The translations under genes and the position numbers were made by a program. Positions 49,320 to 61,305 of a stretch of DNA of 64,000 bases are shown here, in pieces. Numbering within the stretch: position 1 is the first letter of the stretch; each line of letters starts with the position of its first letter. This stretch comes from Branchiostoma floridae (lineage: Eukaryota; Chordata; Leptocardii; Amphioxiformes; Branchiostomatidae). The DNA lies in contig NC_049990.1 of NCBI RefSeq assembly GCF_000003815.2, positions 2,931,655 through 2,995,654 of the forward strand. Reading direction: 5' to 3'. The notes beneath the pieces are model-generated. The model was not told where the DNA came from and did no database searches. It saw only the letters and a program-made list of their open reading frames with translations.

Positions 49320-52095
49320 TATGGATTTTCGCCACATTTATTTCAGCTAAAAACGCACACTAACAAATACTAGAAGAATGCCTAATATACATGGTTAAAA
49401 AAACAATGAATGATATTTGGAAGCAGCAGAAAATATACATGCTTGCGGCACACACGGTGAGATTTACATCATCTTCGGTACAATAAACTTGCTGCATAGA
49501 TAATATCTTCTACAGATACTCATGTTTAAAGTTCATGGTTGATATGCCACTTTGATCCTAAAACACACAAACTCACACTACTGATTGTCAAGACGTCCGT
49601 ACATAACATTTTCTTACGTCTTCAAAGACGGGAAAACTTAATTTCACATGTCCTTTCTCACAAGTTACAAAAAACTCACAAACGTGACGTTCAATCTTCT
49701 TACACCCTGCCTCACACATTTTTCTGATTATCTTTTTCTTGTCTAAAAGTATCCTTTTCACTGATCAAATCTAAATCTCTTACATGACGTCATTGCTCCC
49801 AAAGCTGTGCACATGGTTTGGTGACGTCACCACAGATACTGATGATGCACCTGTTCATGTGTTTGTCGACTGTCAAACTACTAGTATACAATCAGTACTA
49901 TTGACCACCTTGACATATTTGGATTTGGATCTGTAAATTTGAACAACAGTTCATGTGCAATGTATCCACCGATTGCGACTGTTACTATAGCAACTCGATA
50001 AATAACATCAACAAGAGCGGTTAAGTCAAAGTCAAAAGCTTTATCTCCTACGGGCAGTAAAAAATATACATCCCTCCATATATGTAAATAATGTATATTC
50101 ATATATATTACATAATTAGCTGGGCGAGTAAGACGAGCAAAGCTATAGCCAAATGGAGTCGTCAAAAATAAGACTTACTTTGGCCACGCAAAGTGAACGT
50201 ACAAAAATACTATCACTAGTGACTTGTATAAAGTATATCCTCTAGTGTCTAAAGCATTTTTATCATAGTGGAACTACACTTTCAACAGTGCATGGCAGAC
50301 TTTTTTATCAGTTTTTGGCAGACGTTTGGATCGCTTTTCAGGCATCTTTGTACAAGGCAGACAATCTGGTACAATGTTGGTAGCAATGGCCACAAACTGT
50401 AAAGTGAGTTCGAGGAGGCAATGCATTCTGATATGTACAAATTGTTTTTAGTACAGCAGATTTTAGGATGTTTTCTTAGCAAGCTTCCAAGCATTTGAGT
50501 GTCTGAACAAGTTTTAAACAGTTTGGTCACTTTTTGCATTGGACATGTAAGCCTGGCCTGAGAACTGGCACAATATTGCGACTTGATTTCTACTGACTGA
50601 ACTCCTCTATACACAGTCACTGTAGGTAGCAGCATAGGTGCCTACACAATGGGTTAGCTTGCTCTGTCCTGTCCACCCCCAATAAGACAAGAGAGTGGTA
50701 TGGTCTGCAATGTTTTCTCATGATTTCTAGCATTCAGACTGTTCCATTTCTGATCGAAGGGACCGTTGTTGAGATGGTTTTGAAGACCTGGCTCCTGTTT
50801 CAGTTCAAAATGGAATGGTACATCATTTTTTTTAATATGCTGCATTTTATTTTATGATTATGTCTACTAAAATATCACAACCTCATACTTTTTCTAATAT
50901 CTTAAAACCCAGCACCTACGTACTGACACGTACAATGCCAAGTCAGGATTAAAATGAATATCAAGTACATGTACGGTCCCGAAAAAATCATCTTTCAAAT
51001 ATATATATACACATAGCAAAAAACACCTTTTGTACTCAGAGTCCTCAAACAATAAAAGCTGATTTTTTTGTGTGTTTCCAGACATTGGGAATCATTCTTT
51101 ATTGTTTTCTTTACTCCAGAATGGAAAATATCCCTATGGCACTAGATTTTGGTCTTTCTATTAAAGGTAGAGCAAGCTCCATGGGGTACTGAAATTTTTT
51201 GTCAACCTCAGCTTTGGTCTCCTCAACCCAACGGTTCAATCACAACTCGATTTCGTTAAAAGCTCAGCTTCCTTTTCTGTCATCTCTTGCTTCGTTTCAA
51301 AGACCTGCCTTGGAGAAAAATAAATGTCTACAGCTATGTCATTTCCTTTCTAAGGCGCATGTGGTCACAGAACAATGCTGCCAGCAACAGGGGAGACACA
51401 GTTCATGTACAACAGTAGAGAAACCTTTATAGCGCCGGCTCTTTAAAGTGTCTTTTGCAAGTTCTACACATTTTTATCCAACATTAGACTTTCTCAACAA
51501 CAATTTTCTGGCATAGTTTGATGAAAGTCTGAGATTTTCTCCAATGTTTATGAGCATAATCTCTGATTTTTGCTCCAAAATTGATGCCAGATTCCTCAAA
51601 ACGTTTGGTCTGCAGAGGAACAGAATGTCGAACTTTGGCAAAAGCCGAGCTTCAAAGAGATGCAAATACAAGGATCAGGTAGACGTAGGAACGTTTTTGA
51701 AATTTCACTTATAGTAGATAACATTATGGCAGAGTTAAACTAGCTTTCAACTGAACAAAACTGGCAATTTCATCTTGTGTCTTGTACAAGGTTCTAAGCT
51801 GCATCCTTCCATCTTTCAGAATTTTGTTGCTTGTTCCTGGCAAAAATTATGACAACTTTAACATCTTGCCAGACAAAATCAGCCACTTATGATAGGTAAG
51901 ACCCAGTCAAACTCTGCTGGAAAGAGTGCAGTCATTTCCAGCAGAGCTTGAGATGACGGAAGAAAATCTAGAGCAGCCAAGAACCCTGGTCGAAAGCTGG
52001 CTAAACTCTGCCACAATGAAATTCCTAAACAGCAGTTATGTTGTTTTTTGTTTTGTTTTTTGGTCTACAATTTTGTACCATCGTTGTTTTTTGGT
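49320..52095 (-). other. Probable long 3' UTR / downstream region of G2
   Basis: Two blocks match the G1 downstream region: one near the stop codon (about 51940-52020 versus 30180-30240) and one distal (49320-49500 versus 29605-29800) that carries AATAAA on the minus strand in both (49337-49342 here). The sequence in between is ~2 kb longer than in G1 and has no exon that I can support. Confidence 0.5.
49337..49342 (-). terminator. Candidate poly(A) signal of G2
   Basis: Minus-strand AATAAA in the distal block shared with G1 (29616-29621). If used, the G2 3' UTR would be about 2.75 kb. Confidence 0.45.
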
Positions 52096-55000
52096 CTACA
52101 ATTTCGTGCCATCGTTTGGTGTGTACTTGGCGCCGATCCCTTGCGAGGGGTTGGCCATGTTGGCGTATCGCTCGTCGCGGTGCTGTGGAAGATGCGGGCC
52201 CCACGTGTCGGTCGGAGAGGTCACCTTACGGAGACGCTGTGAGGAGGGAAACAACGATTGTTAAGAACGATTGTTAAGATTGTGAAACATGTCCTTCTTC
52301 CAGAAAGTCTCATCCCTCCATGTACAATAGTAGTAGACTGTAGAAACACTATTCTTAGTTTCTTAATATTATGAAAACTTTTTTCTACGTCCTTTGTTAA
52401 TTTCTCTCTATTCGTCTTTGTCTTAACTTGATAACAATTGTACTATAATATTGTTTTTTAGAATAAAAAAATAAGATTATGGAACAGGATATTGCAAAAT
52501 GCATGATGTCAAATGTTTTAAAGTAGAACAATAACACAATAGGGACTTCTAGATGTGTATTTTGCAGCTATAACACTTTTAGACGGGGCTATCTATTACT
52601 CGTAGTAAAACACAACTGAAAATACAAGGCTCAATTGTAAGATTTTGTCAATGTTGTCAGTGTAGCATTGAAAGCCCAGCTTCATGATCATGCTCCTAAA
52701 AAGGTTTTGCCCGTAAGGTAGCAATACATGGATAACTTAGGCTATGCTTATTTCATATGACTCTCCTGAAACGAAAGTCTCTAAAGTATTGCCCTTGAAA
52801 ACCGAGCCTTTAAATACTATGTTTGAAACTCGAGCCTCACCTCCATGAAGGATCCGGGGGTGACGATGAGCCAGAAGATGGCGACCCCGGGGATCCAGAT
52901 GGCGCAGAAGACCAGAATCAGGTTGCCGAGGGTAACGGCCCAGAGCGGGTACTCGTAGTCTCCGTACGACACATCTTCGTGGAACACGAAGCTGAAGATC
53001 AGCACGAACTGGAGTAGGGAAAAAAAAGAATACAAAATGAATTTTGATCCTGTTCAAGGTGTAACCAGTGCAGTTGCCTGGTGAGTTGAGTGTTGCCTTG
53101 CCATCCAAGTCATGTAACCAGTGCAAAGGCCTTGTAAATGGTGTTCTCCTCACATCTTGTATGTGGTTAGTCTAACCACCAGCAAGTTATACCAAAAACA
53201 CCACTACCATTAGCACTAGTAATTGCACAACTGTGAGGCCAAAGTGCTAAAAAGGCAGAGATGGGCACTGCCGTATACAACATGTATGGGGAGGACACTA
53301 CAAATGGGAAGAAATCAGGAAAGACAACATAAGGGAAAGAAAGAGCAGTTGTACTCACAGTGAGCAGAGCCGGTGTGATGAAAGCCCAGTTCGCCTGCCA
53401 GTAGTAGTTAGGCTGGTAACCCGCCATCATGGCGATGTCCTTGCAGAAACGCCTCAGACCTGGAAAGAAACAATATTCCTTTTATTTTCCTCTGTGGATA
53501 TTTTCATCAGGTTGCTATATCACTCGTGTTAGCCACTTTTTTTGTCAACCAATATTGCCCTCAAGAAACTGTCAGAGAGACAGTCCATTGAAATGACAAT
53601 GTTGTACAAAAAAACATTTTTCGTTGTCTCCAAATAGTCATTTCTTCATTGTTATCGATCATGATGATCCACAGACAAGGATGCACATTGAGTCAAAGAT
53701 TGTTAAAAAGAAATCTCAGAAGAGGATGTAGTTCCCAGTTCAGCATTTGGAAGCTCTTCATCAGATGTCTTTGTAGTGGTTGGCATCTTTGCTTTACCAG
53801 TAAAAGGCACTAAAGTTTTTCTAAATTCTTCCAATTATGCCATTGTCACATACAACACAATGATGACTAGGAAGTTACAAGTGAGCAACTCAGTTGCACC
53901 TACCGTAGAGGTAAGAGATGCCGATGCATTCCATGATGGCCACAATGATGAGGGGGTAGGTACCAGCGTAGGAGTCAATCAGCTGAACGTGGTAGATACC
54001 AGCCTATAAATACAGAAACAAAACTTTGTCAGCATGGCTGTGAAACAAAAACTTCAGAAAATTCTTTTCCTTCAAAGGAAATTGTCTGTTCCAATAAAAA
54101 GAGAAATGGCTATCATCAAATATGAAAGGGCCATCTTCATTAGGTATTAGCCTTGAATGGTTAGCTGTGGAAACCTAGGACGAAGCAGTAAATACTCTCC
54201 AAGCAGAGGTTGGTGGAAAAAATCATGACCTTTTCCTTTCATCTCTGTTTTTTATCGATCGACTTTTGGAAGTTGGCAGTTATATCGGCTGTACAGATAC
54301 AGAAGCTGGCGTGTTACCACAAAGGGCAATTATACCGGCTACATAGAAACACCTACAGTTACAGCTGATGTACACATCACTGTAATTTGATCATAAAGCT
54401 AAGTGGCTACGTACATGTGTGAGGCAGGGCATGGCCAGGAGGTAGCAGCACACGGCGATACACAGCATCACCAGCCATTTCTTCTTCCTCAAAAGCGTCG
54501 GCCAGCCGTCGCAGATCGCCGTGGCAACCGTCTCCACAATCGTGAACTGCACATTGGGGGGAAAAAAAGGATGTTCATTCCAATCCAGATTTAGATGTCA
54601 GTTATTAGTTAATTATCATTTATTTATTCAAATTTCTTCACTTTACATTGTTATTTGTTTGTTAAATACATGTTGGGCTCCTTTCGAAATCAGTCTGTGC
54701 CTGACTGAAAGATCCATCCAGTCATTTCTTAGATAAATAAAATGAATGAGAATAAATAAAAGAGCTATGAAACTCCCACTGGTGTCAACAAGACAGACAA
54801 AATGATAGGCTCAATGCACTGCTCAGTGATTGGCTGATTTGAAAGTATCCTTACCAGACTGTCCAATCTGAGGGTTTGAAATATGCACTGCTCTGTGATT
54901 GGTCAATTTGAACCTGTCCTTACCTGACTGTCCAATCCGAGGGTGAAGAGCATAAGGAAGAAGATAATGGCCCATAGCGGTGAGACTGGCAGCAAGGTCA

Positions 55001-58000
55001 GGGCTTCGGGATACGCGACAAAAGCCAGGCCGAAACCTGCAAAAGATCAACATTTTTGTAAATACTAGACAAAAGTTTGCAAGTGGGCAGAGAGATGGGT
55101 TTAAACCATGGCGAGGTCACACCAAAAACGTGGAAAATGTTTGAACCTACTGCTTTATCTGCTTAGAACTTATGAACACATGGGAAACAGTATGAGGATT
55201 GAACACACCACTTCAAGTGTACTAGCCCCATGCTTAGCATTTATCAACACTTTGGGGTGAGTATGGGAGTTGACACACTATTACAAGTAAGTGCACTAAA
55301 CCCCTAGCTGTATTATGGGCGTATGGCCCAAGGCCTACAGAAATGGAGATGGGCACTGCCCCTATACACGGAGAAGTTTTGAGAGGACTTTAACTACTTG
55401 TGAAAAGACTAAATCTCACCTGATTTCGCGACTTCAGGGACCGTTACGTTCAGCTTCAACGCCATGTGACCGAGGATGGAGAAGATGACGAAACCGGCGA
55501 ACACGCTCGTTGCACAGTTCGTCAGGGCCACGATCAGAGCATCACTGGGATACAAAACAAAACGTCCTGTTACTTGTACGTCAAGGAAGGTAAGACATGA
55601 TAATGAAGGTTACACATGATAAGATATAGTATTAGTACTGAAGCAACTGGATATGAGTTTGGAGTTTCACCAAGAGATCTACTCTTACCTTCGTCTCCTA
55701 TTTGACTACCAAAAACTTGTCTTTGCTATCAATTCTACAAGACAAATTCTTTCAAAAGTGCATGGAATTAACAGTACTTACTGAATAGTGTTGTTCTTGA
55801 ACTTGTTGTACGAGGCGAGGGTCAGCAGCCCTCCCCACGCAGCTGACAGTGAGAAGAAAATCTGGGCTGCAGCATCTTTCCACACCTGCAGATGAGGAAA
55901 ACAATAAGGTTAGCAGTGCAGCAGCGACCTCTAGTGAGTTGTTTGTGTACTGCACTTCCCCAGGCACCATGCATTAGTGCCCCCTGTTGATTACAGTTTG
56001 TACTGCAACAGCATTTAAGTTTTGCTCACAGCTCAAGTCTGAGAACATCTATACTTGCAAGTTGCAGACAGTAACTTTGATTCTAAAATAAAATGAAAGA
56101 AAATACTGACTTTGAATTAAACCCAAAAATGCTCAACAGCATCAGTTGATGACAACCCTAATGTCATCATAGTTGATACCATTTTCCCCATCTTTCAAAT
56201 TCAAAAGCTATTCTAAATGTTAACCTCGTGTCTGATGTGGTTACGTTTAGGTCTATTGCAGGATGCCTTTTGAATTTTCAATTTCCGGCAAAATCCTACA
56301 AACACTTGAGAAAACAAAACGGAAATTAAAGACCAATTGTGGTGTACCTACCTTCGCGTTTGCTATCTGAGACCACTTCGGTACAATGAAGAATTTGATC
56401 CCCTCAAGAGCGCCATCTAGTGTAACTCCACGGATCAGCAGGATCAGCAGCACCACGTAGGGGAAGGTAGCCGTGAAGTACACGACCTGTGATTGACAGA
56501 CAATCAATCAATTAATCAACTAATCAATCAACTAATGAAGTATTTTGTTAACGATTATGTTCAATTGCAATAGATTAAGCTGAAATCGTTCTACTGGAGT
56601 ACAATGAACTGTAAGTTTAATGTGATGTCTTTGGTCATCGTCGATGCCGACGGACGAACAAGGAAGGAAACAATGGTAAAACAACATGTCTTCTGACCTT
56701 TCCGGAGGACTTGATGCCCTTGATGAGGCTGAAGTAGACGACAATCCAGGCCAGGAGGAGACACAGCGCCAGCTGCCACTTCACCGTCACTGGCTCACCG
56801 ATACCGGACGAACGTGACAGCATGTACCGGCTTTAACAAAAGAAAACATGATGTTTTTTTATTTTTTGTTTCATTTCATTGCGATTTTCTTTCATTCAAT
56901 CAGATTATTGACTGACAAAATCACTACACCACAACACAAATACACCTTTCCATTGTACTGGCAAGGAAGAAAATAAGCAATTCTTATTTTTCGTTCTAAT
57001 TCATTGCGATTTTCCTTTATTGATTTGACTGACGAAATCAAGACACGACAACACAAATACACCTTTCCATTGTACTGGCTTTAACAATTGAAGAATATGT
57101 TATTAAGCAATTCTCATTTTTCGTTTTAATTCATTGCGATTTTCCTTTATTGATTTGAATGACGAAATCATCACACCACACCACAACACAAACATACATT
57201 TTCATTGTACCGGCTTTAACATTTTCAAGAAAATATGCCATTCTTATTTTTCATTTCGTTTCATTTTGATTTTCTTTCATCGATTTGACTGACGAAATCA
57301 CTACACCACAAAATATACATTTCCATTGTACAACCATTTGATATCACAGTGAAAGGCACTTTGCCCTCCTGAAGAAGAAATAAAGTCTGGAAAAATCAGT
57401 TTGCATCACTGTAGCTGCAACATCATAAAGGAACCAAAAGACTTATCGCTATTGCTGTAAGAACATTAAACATTTTGTACTCACTCCCAATATTCCTCGC
57501 TCGGGCTGACACGGTCGGAAAGGTTTCCGGTCCAGTCTGGAAAAGACAAATTAAAGGAATTCAAATTGGTAACAGTAACAGTAAATGTGCTTGCTAAAGC
57601 TGAATAGAAGGCCTTATTACAATAATTGTTATAACCTTCTCTTAGTTATTACTTTTAGTTTTGGCCACAGCAAGTACATTTTATGAACGACAGCCTCTGC
57701 AGACCAAATTTAGTAGAGAAATTGAAAAAAAAAAAGATTGGGAAAAAAGGTGCATACACTTTAAAAAAATAGACACTTGTAATAAGAATTGAAAAAATAA
57801 AACATGGTATAACTACACTTTCTATTGTTGTTGACCCGTTAATATATCTAGGCTTACACGCTAGGCTAAGCTTATATGATCAATGCCCCCATAAAAAAAC
57901 TGAGCCTTGAGTTGCTTACTTGCGAGGGAGTTGGTGTCAACACAGTCGCCAGTGTTCCAGGTGTTGTCGCAGGTTCTCCACGGGAGGTCAGAGGTGAAAG

Positions 58001-61000
58001 ACGAGAACAGGTAGAACAGTGTGTACGCGATGATGCAGTTGTAGTAGATCCCCACCAGCGCCGACGCTATCACCTGGGTGTAACCGATACCTAGAAACGA
58101 CAGACATATCATATTACACACAACACAATTAGGACTCATTTTAGCAAGCAGGTGCAACTGCATTTTGTGGATAAGCTAGAAATGACAAACATGTTAGGAT
58201 CCCCCTAGCCGTTGTAGCATGTACTGCAGTCTGTGTGTAACACGATGCTGATCACATCCAAACGAAAAGAAATTAAGCAGTTTCGATGCGTAACACCAAA
58301 ATCCATCAGCCTACAAAATTACAACACGTACTAGCTTTTTATCTGCAATCTTATATTTTTCTATGCAAATGGCGGCCCTGTTGTTACAAACAATAAACAA
58401 ATAAACAAAGATACCTTGGAAGAGAGGCAGACAGCGCCAGACACGGATCGGTCCCTGGCTGGCGAACTGTCCGAGGGAGGTCTCCAACAGGAAGATGGGA
58501 AGGCCGGCGAACACCAACATCACGATATACGGGATCAAAAACGCACCTGTGGGAGGGGAAGCAATGAGGTTTCATTTTTCGTTCATTGTAGAAACTTTGT
58601 GTGTGAAGGGGCCAGTTACTGCAATTCCTGATTTTTCAATGTACTGTTATGTTCACAGTTTTCACGGTGACGACTGTAGTGTGAACTTATCAATACTGAT
58701 AACAAATAATTCACAGACTTTTTTTATGTGCACCTGCTGCAACAGTGAACATTTAGTTCCGAGAACAAGTTAAATTTTCTCAGACCGTGAAAGTCAGATA
58801 CCGAGAAGACAAAGTGAATTACAGTATATCAGCTTGATGCTACAAGGGTGTGTTGTCAAAAGAAATCGACTGCTCGTCACCATCTAGCCTGAATTTTCTC
58901 ACCCTACGAAACTGAAAATTGTCCTTTGGAAATTTGGAAAATTTTCCTACCAATTCCAGGTATCTTGAACTCCTTGTTTTGCATGTTCTAAATTGGCAGG
59001 TGTCACACTTAAACTTTTAGGAAACAAAGGTGTGAACCATTTAAGTACTTAACAACTTAACTCATCTATTATAGCAGTTTTTCTTTACATCATTGAACTA
59101 TCAAGAGATCCTGGCTTTGCACACCAGTTTGTTTGATTCCTCTTCTTCCATGGTCATAATCTTTTTCTCAACTTCATTGTCACTTTGAGTAAACGCTATC
59201 ACATGAAAACACAGCTTTACAATCCAGCGATTAACAGATGAGTGCAGCGAAAGTATGTGCGGGTGACGTAATTACAAGGAGGTTGAATAAGGGATTATTA
59301 TTCAACCTCCTTGGTAATTACGTGACCTCCATTATAAGACCCCCATTGTGTAAGGCTGCTGCAACGCTTTGCATGGGTTGCCCGAAGGCATAAGTCAAAA
59401 GTTCAAAAATTGCAATTGTCTGTTTTGGGTCATTATCTGCACTACTCGTGTGTAATTATGGCATAAAATTCCATCACGATCACATGTTCTTTTTCTTTGA
59501 AGTCAGCGTTCTTCATAACCAAACTTAGAATAATGCATCATTGACATTCTTCAAGAAATGCAAAATCCACACTGCTTGCATCTCACAAGCATGTCGCTGT
59601 AATACTCTTGTGCAAGATTACAGCACAACAACATTTGTGACCCCTGGCTTTTGTCCAAGCTAAGGGTTGCCTTACAAAGACTTGCTGTTGGGACTACGTC
59701 AGTTGACGTCACAAGGCAAATTTGTTAAATCATCTGTGTGAGTTACAAACTAATGCTGTAACTCGGGTTCCCAAGCATTTCTTAAAAAATTTTGATGCCA
59801 TAGGATTTTCAAGCAGGCTGTGACAGAACCAACCACCGACATGGATCCAAAACAGCCGTTTGTGTACCAATACAGTTGAACTTTGCAGGACATGCACATG
59901 ACTGTCCTCCAAATGTTAGCGATCAAAGTTAGCAATCCTACGACGATCGCACGATCGCTATGTGATCACGCCTTTAGCAATTAGCTGAAATTTAACTGAC
60001 CTCCGCCATTCTCGAGGGCGAGGTAGGGGAATCACCAGACGTTATCCAGCCCACAAATAATGCCCACGACTATTCTCTATAGTTTAGTGTCTTTTATATC
60101 ATACTTTTCGTTCCCTAAAGCTGCCCAGCAGGCCCCGGTTTGGAAATGTGACGTAGGCCTTTGATAGCACTAAACTCACCTCCGCCATTCTCGAAGGCGA
60201 GGTAGGGGAATCGCCAGACATTGCCCAGCCCGACGGCGTACCCGATACAGGAGAGGATGTAGTCGGCCTTGTTGGACCAGTTCCCGCGTTCCTTGTTCTC
60301 GTCTCCGTCCTCCACCAGATCCATCTGACTCACGGCGTTCGGCTCTGGGTCGTAGCTGTCCTTCCATTTGCCATCACGGTTCGTGTACTGCAGAAAAGAC
60401 AAGAATTTTAAGAACAAAGGTTAGAAAAAGATGGTCGTAGACAGTCAATTATTCGTTGTGTAAAGACAGATACTGCTTTGAGTCACTCAGGAGAGTGAAT
60501 CTACCCATTCTTACTTCTTATTCAAGTTTGTGTACTGTAATTTAGGAACAAACATTAGAAAATCTTAAAAAGAATAATGATAATTATAAGTACAATTAGT
60601 AATTTTAATTACAATTGGCAATCATAAGAACAATGTTCAAGGAAGTTGATTCCAGACAGTTGCCCATTGTGTAGAAATAAGTGGCAATCGGTATGAAATT
60701 CAGTACTTTATATTCTCCACTCCCTGTCACCGTTAATGCACTTCTGAATCAGAAAGTACAAGATAGAATAAGGTAACATAATAGAAAGACAGTAATGCAC
60801 ACATTTGGAAGCTACTTGCCAAGGAACTCAAGACCACAGTATTCTTCATAGACCAATTGGCAGACTACGTACATTGTGGCGTTAAGAAATCACACAAAAA
60901 CATAACGGACTTCCATCAAGTTCTATCGCTTTCACTTTCAAAGATGTTGTTGAGGGTTCTTACATGTGCTCAAGGTGTGGCTCTACTAGCCTCAAGATAA

Positions 61001-61305
61001 CGGCATTACCTCTACAAGTAAGGTGATAAACTGAGTTTAGAACCCCCGAATAGTGAGACCAGGATTAGAACCCGGGACCCTGTGATGCACAAGCAGCATT
61101 ATCGACCATCCAAGACCACAGTTGACCCAAGACAACATGCAATAAGAAATCACACAAAAATGCAGCGAACTCCAAGCATGAAGTCCTATCGCTTTCGCTT
61201 TCTAAGACGGTGTTATTTTACCCCTTGTTGGCAAGACACGAGTCTTACCTTCGCCAATCGCTCAGCTGTTAGCAAGGACACTTCTTTCTGGTCGGGCCAA
61301 GACAT
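52096..61305 (-). CDS. SLC6A5-like: G2: GlyT2-like sodium/chloride-dependent transporter (SLC6)
   Basis: Complete 623-aa model, 15 exons: 61305-61249, 60387-60180, 58546-58415, 58090-57920, 57536-57485, 56830-56698, 56486-56352, 55885-55782, 55544-55420, 55036-54924, 54546-54415, 54003-53904, 53459-53359, 53008-52841, 52236-52096. All introns are GT-AG and phases match G1. It has the RGNW gate (53-56), [15 protein letters not shown] (TM1, 68-82), an EL2 Cys pair 173/182, sequons at NWT and [13 protein letters not shown] in TM6, and LGLDSQF in TM8. The TM6 Ser (S310) sits where GlyT2 has Ser and GlyT1 has Gly, which supports a GlyT2-type carrier of the plasma membrane. The C-terminus is GTKL. 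Exon 1 (19 aa) is the least certain: it differs from that of G1 and was chosen because it offers an ATG, a GTAAGA donor and the right phase. Confidence 0.92.
54827..54875 (-). repeat. Extra copy of the exon 10 donor junction of G2
   Basis: Repeats the real junction at about 54895-54943. On the coding strand it reads TTGGACAGTCTG followed by GTAAGG, an intact decoy donor 68 bp downstream. G1 has two comparable extra copies. Confidence 0.8.
56870..57320. repeat. ~123-bp tandem repeats in G2 intron 5
   Basis: Four imperfect units starting near 56870, 56995, 57118 and 57245. Each contains CATTGCGATTTTC-type, GACTGACGAAATCA and TTTCCATTGTAC blocks. No coding potential. Confidence 0.75.
59263..59325. 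repeat. 63-bp hairpin in G2 intron 2
   Basis: The arms GTGACGTAATTAC plus AAGGAGGTTGAATAA are matched by the reverse complement with one bulged base, around a ~7-base loop. This could be a small MITE or a structured element. Confidence 0.8.
60001..60052 (-). pseudogene. Decayed copy of the 3' end of exon 2 of G2
   Basis: Fifty-two bases repeat the end of exon 2 (TM1 end and donor, GLDNVW, stop, [10 protein letters not shown]). An in-frame TGA (60032-60034) replaces the CGA of the real exon at 60180-60387, and the donor is GTCAGT. A remnant of the GGCCCCGG-type element (60110-60165) lies between this copy and the real exon. Confidence 0.85.
60870..61200. repeat. ~85-bp direct repeat near G2 exon 1
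   Basis: About 60880-60955 and 61140-61205 share AAGAAATCACACAAAAA and CCTATCGCTTTCGCTTTC-type blocks. They lie in intron 1, just downstream of the candidate first exon. Confidence 0.6.
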
